Source: Thermoplasmata archaeon (GTDB lineage Archaea; Thermoplasmatota; Thermoplasmata; Halarchaeoplasmatales; Halarchaeoplasmataceae). From it: a stretch of 8,230 bases of DNA. The stretch spans positions 1 through 8,230 of the forward strand of contig SKVC01000028.1 of NCBI GenBank assembly GCA_007129655.1, in the 5' to 3' direction. A model generated the notes under the pieces. The model did not search any database. It was not told the DNA's origin and saw nothing but the letters and a program-made list of their open reading frames with translations. Every line of letters begins with the position of its first letter. The stretch's first letter is position 1. Made by a program: the position numbers and the translations under genes. This document shows, one piece after another, positions 4,711 to 8,230 of this stretch.

Positions 4711-5935
4711 ACTGCCTAAACACCTCCAATAGAGTATCTTTTTCGATGGTCGACTGTTCCCCGCTCTTCATATTCTTTATTGTAACACTATCCGACTTAA
4801 CTTCGTCCTCTCCTATCAATATAGAATATTTGAAACCTGTTCGATCTGCGTAAGAGAGCGACTTGCCCACACTTCGATCCATCATCTCTATATCCGTTGG
4901 AACACCATCTTCTCTCAAAGTTGTTAAAACTTCGTAGGCGTAGTCCATACTTTCTTCACCAATAGGTATAAGATAACAGTTATTCCGTTGAATATCTCCT
5001 GCCTTACCTTCTTTTTCAAGAGCTATCAGTGTTCTATCAAAACCGATAGCAAAGCCTTTAGAAGAAACCTCTACACCGAAAATATCTCCAAGTGTATAAT
5101 CTCCACCTCCGCAGATCTGTTTCTCCGCTCCCAGACTTTCTGCTTCGAACTCGAATACCACGCCTTTGTAATAATCCAATCCTCTCACTGTACTGAAATT
5201 CACAGAATACTTCTCCGATCCTATACCATATTTTTCTAAGCAGTTAAGGACTTCTTGGAGATAATCTATCGATGATGTATCGTTAAGCATATTTTTTATC
5301 TTATCGATGTCGGATTCAAGTATGGTTTCAAGTTCCATTTTTAATTCCACTTCACATTCAATATCATCCATAGATTCGTTGTCTATGGCGTGATAGATGT
5401 CACCTGCATCTTCGGAAATGTTTCTCTCGTTGAAAAAAGTTTCCAAAACTCCCAGATGTGAGATATTAAGTTTAAAATCCTCCAGTCCCGCTCTCCTCAT
5501 GCACTCATATGCAAGGGCTATATTCTCCGCATCGGCTCTGGGCGTATCAGGTCCAATCAATTCCGTTCCGAACTGCCAGAATTCTCTGTATCTTCCAGCT
5601 TGAGGTCTTTCGTATCTGAAAGTCGGACCGAAATAATAGAGTTTTAGCGGTTTCGGTCTCTCCCTTAACCCCTCTACGTATGCCCGAATAACCGGTGCGG
5701 TGAACTCGGGACGCAGTGATAATTCCCGTCCGCTTTTATCTTTGAATGCATAGAGACTGTCAATGATCGACGGACCTGAGCGCTCGGTGAATAATTCGGT
5801 ATGTTCAAAGGTCGGAGTCAATACCTCTCGGTAACCGAAGCTTTCGCATGTTCTGCGGAAGACATCTTCCAACACCTTTCTTTTCTCCATCTCTTCAAGA
5901 AGTAAGTCTCTTGTTCCTCTGGGTCTGTTTATCAT
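4697..5935 (-). CDS. hisS: Histidyl-tRNA synthetase
   Basis: This class II synthetase attaches histidine to tRNA-His in the cytoplasm. At 412 residues it has the normal length. Motif 1 lies around GYREVLTPTFEHTELF (34-49). Motif 2 includes YYFGPTFRYERPQAGRYREF (100-119) with the ATP-contacting Arg of TFRYERP (R107). The histidine-specific RGLDYYKG follows at 251-258, with the key Arg R251, then CGGGDYTLGDIFG (275-287) and motif 3 GFAIGFDRTLIAL (294-306). An alpha/beta anticodon-binding domain fills about 318-405. The ATG at 5935 is preceded by GGTGGA and by a TATA box at 5960-5967, just past the stop of the upstream gene, so hisS probably leads its own transcript. The 3' end carries the ribosome site and start of the DUF2085 gene. 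Confidence 0.95.
   Translation of the reverse strand: MINRPRGTRDLLLEEMEKRKVLEDVFRRTCESFGYREVLTPTFEHTELFTERSGPSIIDSLYAFKDKSGRELSLRPEFTAPVIRAYVEGLRERPKPLKLYYFGPTFRYERPQAGRYREFWQFGTELIGPDTPRADAENIALAYECMRRAGLEDFKLNISHLGVLETFFNERNISEDAGDIYHAIDNESMDDIECEVELKMELETILESDIDKIKNMLNDTSSIDYLQEVLNCLEKYGIGSEKYSVNFSTVRGLDYYKGVVFEFEAESLGAEKQICGGGDYTLGDIFGVEVSSKGFAIGFDRTLIALEKEGKAGDIQRNNCYLIPIGEESMDYAYEVLTTLREDGVPTDIEMMDRSVGKSLSYADRTGFKYSILIGEDEVKSDSVTIKNMKSGEQSTIEKDTLLEVFRQFEAE
4721..4727 (-). promoter_or_regulatory. Consensus ribosome binding site that fixes the DUF2085 TTG start
   Basis: GGAGGTG on the minus strand is complementary to the 3' end of archaeal 16S rRNA. It lies within the hisS coding sequence, ten bases before the TTG at 4710, and is the strongest Shine-Dalgarno site I see in the window. 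Confidence 0.65.
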
Positions 5936-5959
5936 CTATTTCCACCAATTGTGTAGACA

Positions 5960-5967
5960 TATATAAA
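5960..5967 (-). promoter_or_regulatory. TATA box for hisS operon
   Basis: TTTATATA on the minus strand, centred about 28 bp before the hisS ATG, lies in the 36-bp gap after the upstream gene. It predicts a start within a few bases of the ATG. The GGTGGA string would then be promoter rather than leader. Confidence 0.5.
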
Positions 5968-5971
5968 TCTT

Positions 5972-7408
5972 TTAAGTGTGTTCTATGCGTGAAACATTTT
6001 TGAAGATGTACAAAAAGTAAACAGTTAGAATGGCAAATAGGGTTGTGAAAGCAACTGTGGTCAATAATGTATTCAGCCTTGCCTCAGATTGTCTTTCCAT
6101 CATAAAATCTGAAGCGGGAACTCGAATATGATGGTATTGATCGTAGGCATCGAATCGTTTCTGCCTTGTGTGCATAACTATATGCAAAAGAGAAGGAAAA
6201 TCTTGGTCCGCCCAGTGTGGGTCTACGAATGTTATCTGAAGATTCGTTCCTCCGGCAAGCATCACTCCGATATAGACATGCCCTCCTTCTGTGAAGTAAC
6301 CTGGGAATATCTTGGATGAGCGAACGGGAAAAACATGAAGATTTGACACCATTTCATTTTCTACGATATGTTTTGCCGAATAAAAGGCATCGTAAAAAAG
6401 ATAAGTGTAGTCCATGCAGTTCACCTCTCCAGCTCTACGTGCGGCGGATAACTGCATCGAAGTAAATTCTTCTATTATTTCAAGGAACTCAGGCGGCCCC
6501 GAGGTACGCAGTCTTTCCCGCGTATCACTTGAGTTTATCCATGATATAAAACCGCATGGTGTTTCCAATAGTTCTCTTTCAAGTATTCCATCTATATACT
6601 CGAGAACCGACCCCATCCGGCTCTCATATTTCAGTTCATAATAAGGCAGCAACAACCCCGTATCAAGACGTATACGGAGGTCCCTTGAAGATATCTCGGT
6701 CAAACTCCTCAAAACGTATCTATCTTTATCTAGCGAATTTCTATCTTCGAAACAGTTTATTATATCTTCAACATCATTATGATCTAATCCGCCGAAGTAA
6801 ACATTGAGCGTGAAGTGCCGGTTTTCCCTTACAGAATCCACTGTACCTGTCACCACCGTTTCTCCTTCTATTGCGCCATAAAGATCTCCATATTGAGTTA
6901 TTTCCACATCTAAAGTTGTCACATTCTCCAAAAGTTGTTGAAGTAGTCGGCTGTCGGTTATTTCTTCTGAATCATCGCCAAAATATCCGTAAAAGGTGAC
7001 CTTAAGATTATTGTAATTCTGAGTGAAGTTGTATTGGACCTCCGTATCCCCTATTTCAACATATCCAACGGGATTCAAAGATTCAAGCCTCCATGTAACA
7101 GGGGTATGAAAAAATGAACTCATACCCGCATTTTCAAGTATATCTAAAGTTCTCAAAACATTTCTTGATTCCATCGTACTTACGTTAATATTGCCATCAT
7201 CATCGCTCATGTAAGCATAATAGTCTATAAATCCCAGGATCGAAGTTAATATTATCATCAGGACTAGGAAGGATACCAGAGATATAGATATCACCCTATA
7301 TGCCAACGGATGATGCCCTTTGAATAATTGGAACCATTTGACAGTTCCTTTACCTAGTTTTACGTTTTTCGCATTGAAGTCTTTTTCTGTATCTGAGGAT
7401 CTTTTCAT
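5972..7408 (-). CDS. Two-helix membrane protein with a transglutaminase-like extracytoplasmic core
   Basis: The 478-residue protein is not one I can name. A basic N-terminal tail (1-36) precedes a hydrophobic helix (37-61). A long domain (62-446) and a second helix (447-469) follow, ending in a short tail. The charge pattern puts both ends in the cytoplasm and the large domain outside. That domain carries sequons for N-glycosylation (NVS 75, NFT 127, NVT 162, NSS 292). Its C-terminal part has the order and spacing of a transglutaminase/cysteine-protease fold: C331 in GEVNCMDYTYLFYDAF, H377 in GGHVYIGVML and D396 in FVDPHWAD, the expected Cys-His-Asp triad. Such domains cleave or cross-link peptides; the substrate here is unknown. 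The segment 80-250 is beta-rich and unassigned. The TATA box at 7431 suggests leaderless expression separate from the aminotransferase 32 bp upstream. Confidence 0.75.
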   Translation of the reverse strand: MKRSSDTEKDFNAKNVKLGKGTVKWFQLFKGHHPLAYRVISISLVSFLVLMIILTSILGFIDYYAYMSDDDGNINVSTMESRNVLRTLDILENAGMSSFFHTPVTWRLESLNPVGYVEIGDTEVQYNFTQNYNNLKVTFYGYFGDDSEEITDSRLLQQLLENVTTLDVEITQYGDLYGAIEGETVVTGTVDSVRENRHFTLNVYFGGLDHNDVEDIINCFEDRNSLDKDRYVLRSLTEISSRDLRIRLDTGLLLPYYELKYESRMGSVLEYIDGILERELLETPCGFISWINSSDTRERLRTSGPPEFLEIIEEFTSMQLSAARRAGEVNCMDYTYLFYDAFYSAKHIVENEMVSNLHVFPVRSSKIFPGYFTEGGHVYIGVMLAGGTNLQITFVDPHWADQDFPSLLHIVMHTRQKRFDAYDQYHHIRVPASDFMMERQSEARLNTLLTTVAFTTLFAILTVYFLYIFKNVSRIEHT

Positions 7409-7430
7409 GAAACGCTATGATATATTACGA

Positions 7431-7437
7431 TATAAAA
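7431..7437 (-). promoter_or_regulatory. TATA box for the transglutaminase-like gene
   Basis: TTTTATA on the minus strand is centred 26 bp before the ATG at 7408, which is the leaderless spacing. It lies in the short gap after the aminotransferase stop. Confidence 0.5.
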
Positions 7438-7440
7438 CCA

Positions 7441-8230
7441 TTATATGTTTTTTGTATCGGACTTCATATTTTCTACAGCCTTTTCCAGTAATTCCGATCC
7501 CACCGAGAATGAAAAACGTACAAGATCGTCACCCGAATCATCATTGTAAAAACTACTTCCCGGAACCACGGCGACTCCCTTCTCTTTAACCAGGTATTTT
7601 GCAAAATCTAAATCATTCATATCGAAGGAATCTATACCGGCTAGCATGTAGTAAGCGCCATGGGGAAGTATCGGTTTGAACTCCATTTTTGATAATTCTT
7701 CGAAAAGATAATCTCTTGCAAGTTTGTAGCTCGATACCATCTGTTTGTAGTGTTCTTCAGGAATATCCTCTACTACCTGAAGTGCATGCTGAAATGGTGT
7801 CGGGGCGCATATCGTTGTATAATCGTGTACTTTTCTTATGGGTCTCATCAATTCTTCCGTGGCGGCTGCATAACCAACACGCCAACCGGTAACGGAATAT
7901 GTCTTAGAAAAACCGTTCAAAGTGACCGTTCTTTCTCTCATCCCGTCGAGACCGGCGATAGATATGTGCTTTCCCTCGAAAATTATCCTCTCGTAAATCT
8001 CATCGGCGAAGACGATGATATCGTTGTCCACACAGAGATCTCTTATCAATTCAAGTTCTTCTCGTTCGAACACTTTTCCCGACGGATTGTGTGGTGTGTT
8101 AAGTATTATAGCCTTTGTGTTGTTACTTATCTTCGATTTGAGATCTTCCCGGTCCAGTCTTAACTCTCTGTCGATACTCGTAAAAACCGGTTTGCCAGAT
8201 GCCAGTGAAACTGCCGGAACATAGTTTTCA
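7441..8230 (-). CDS. PLP-dependent class I/II aminotransferase (5' end outside window)
   Basis: The frame is open from the window edge to a TAA at 7441-7443, giving 262 residues; a full protein of this family has about 380-400, so roughly a third is missing. The sequence is typical of the aspartate aminotransferase superfamily, fold type I. Residues of the visible fragment include ILNTPHNPSGKV (42-53), FADEIYE with the PLP-contacting Asp and Tyr, and NGFSKTYSVTGWRVGY with the Schiff-base Lys at fragment residue 109. PHGAYYML and VRFSFSV follow, the last holding the Arg that usually binds the substrate carboxylate. An in-frame GTG at 8073 is internal, because the conserved NTPHNPSGK lies before it. 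The exact amino donor (aspartate, aromatic or other) cannot be told from this part. The next gene starts 32 bp downstream with its own TATA box. Confidence 0.9.
   Translation of the reverse strand, partial: ENYVPAVSLASGKPVFTSIDRELRLDREDLKSKISNNTKAIILNTPHNPSGKVFEREELELIRDLCVDNDIIVFADEIYERIIFEGKHISIAGLDGMRERTVTLNGFSKTYSVTGWRVGYAAATEELMRPIRKVHDYTTICAPTPFQHALQVVEDIPEEHYKQMVSSYKLARDYLFEELSKMEFKPILPHGAYYMLAGIDSFDMNDLDFAKYLVKEKGVAVVPGSSFYNDDSGDDLVRFSFSVGSELLEKAVENMKSDTKNI

Noticed and set aside
4697..5935. GGGDY in hisS in place of the bacterial GGGRYD motif
   Set aside because: Similar CGGGxY forms occur in archaeal histidyl-tRNA synthetases, so it is not unusual.
8071..8073. GTG as the start of the aminotransferase
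   Set aside because: The conserved NTPHNPSGK motif and 52 open codons lie upstream, so the true start is outside the window.
7750..8163. 137-residue plus-strand ORF
   Set aside because: Antisense to the aminotransferase, whose conserved motifs cover the whole stretch.

Overview
The window is archaeal. It encodes ribosomal protein S8e, the SRP19 subunit of the signal recognition particle, an archaeal tRNA-splicing endonuclease in the long two-repeat form, and a NurA-family DNA-end nuclease. Its promoters are TATA/BRE-like, often sitting about 25-28 bp before the start codon as in leaderless archaeal genes. The two-repeat endonuclease points to a euryarchaeote (a form known from Archaeoglobus, haloarchaea and many methanogens). 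I cannot fix the class, and nothing visible proves a particular metabolism.

Left part (1-1101): the 5' end of a nurA-like nuclease gene runs leftward out of the window. Diverging from it is a small gene for an 89-residue winged-helix DNA-binding protein. The gap between them carries three perfect dyads: one across the nurA start (678-694) and two mirror-image ones before the regulator (763-777 and 803-817), the last covering its TATA box. This looks like an autoregulated switch next to a DNA-repair gene. This block is about 53-54% G+C in the lines I counted by hand.

Middle (1102-1844): about 740 bp of very AT-rich DNA (25% G+C in the line counted) with no convincing large gene. It holds a repeated dyad element, a helically phased 9-bp direct repeat, an origin-recognition-box-like string, two good TATA boxes and a possible 35-codon ORF.

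Right part (1845-8230; 37-40% G+C in the lines counted): a gamma-glutamylcyclotransferase-like gene and the tRNA-splicing endonuclease gene endA diverge from a 101-bp gap. endA then meets srp19 tail to tail with a 4-bp overlap. A minus-strand block follows, in transcription order: an aminotransferase (5' end outside the window), a two-helix membrane protein with a transglutaminase-like Cys-His-Asp core, hisS, a DUF2085 membrane protein, rps8e and srp19. hisS, DUF2085, rps8e and srp19 form a tight operon for tRNA charging, ribosome and protein targeting, with an unexplained membrane protein inside it. Operon-leading genes look leaderless, while internal genes have Shine-Dalgarno sites.

The best candidates for something undescribed are the dyad-rich nurA/winged-helix intergenic region with the AT-rich block behind it, and the membrane transglutaminase-like protein.
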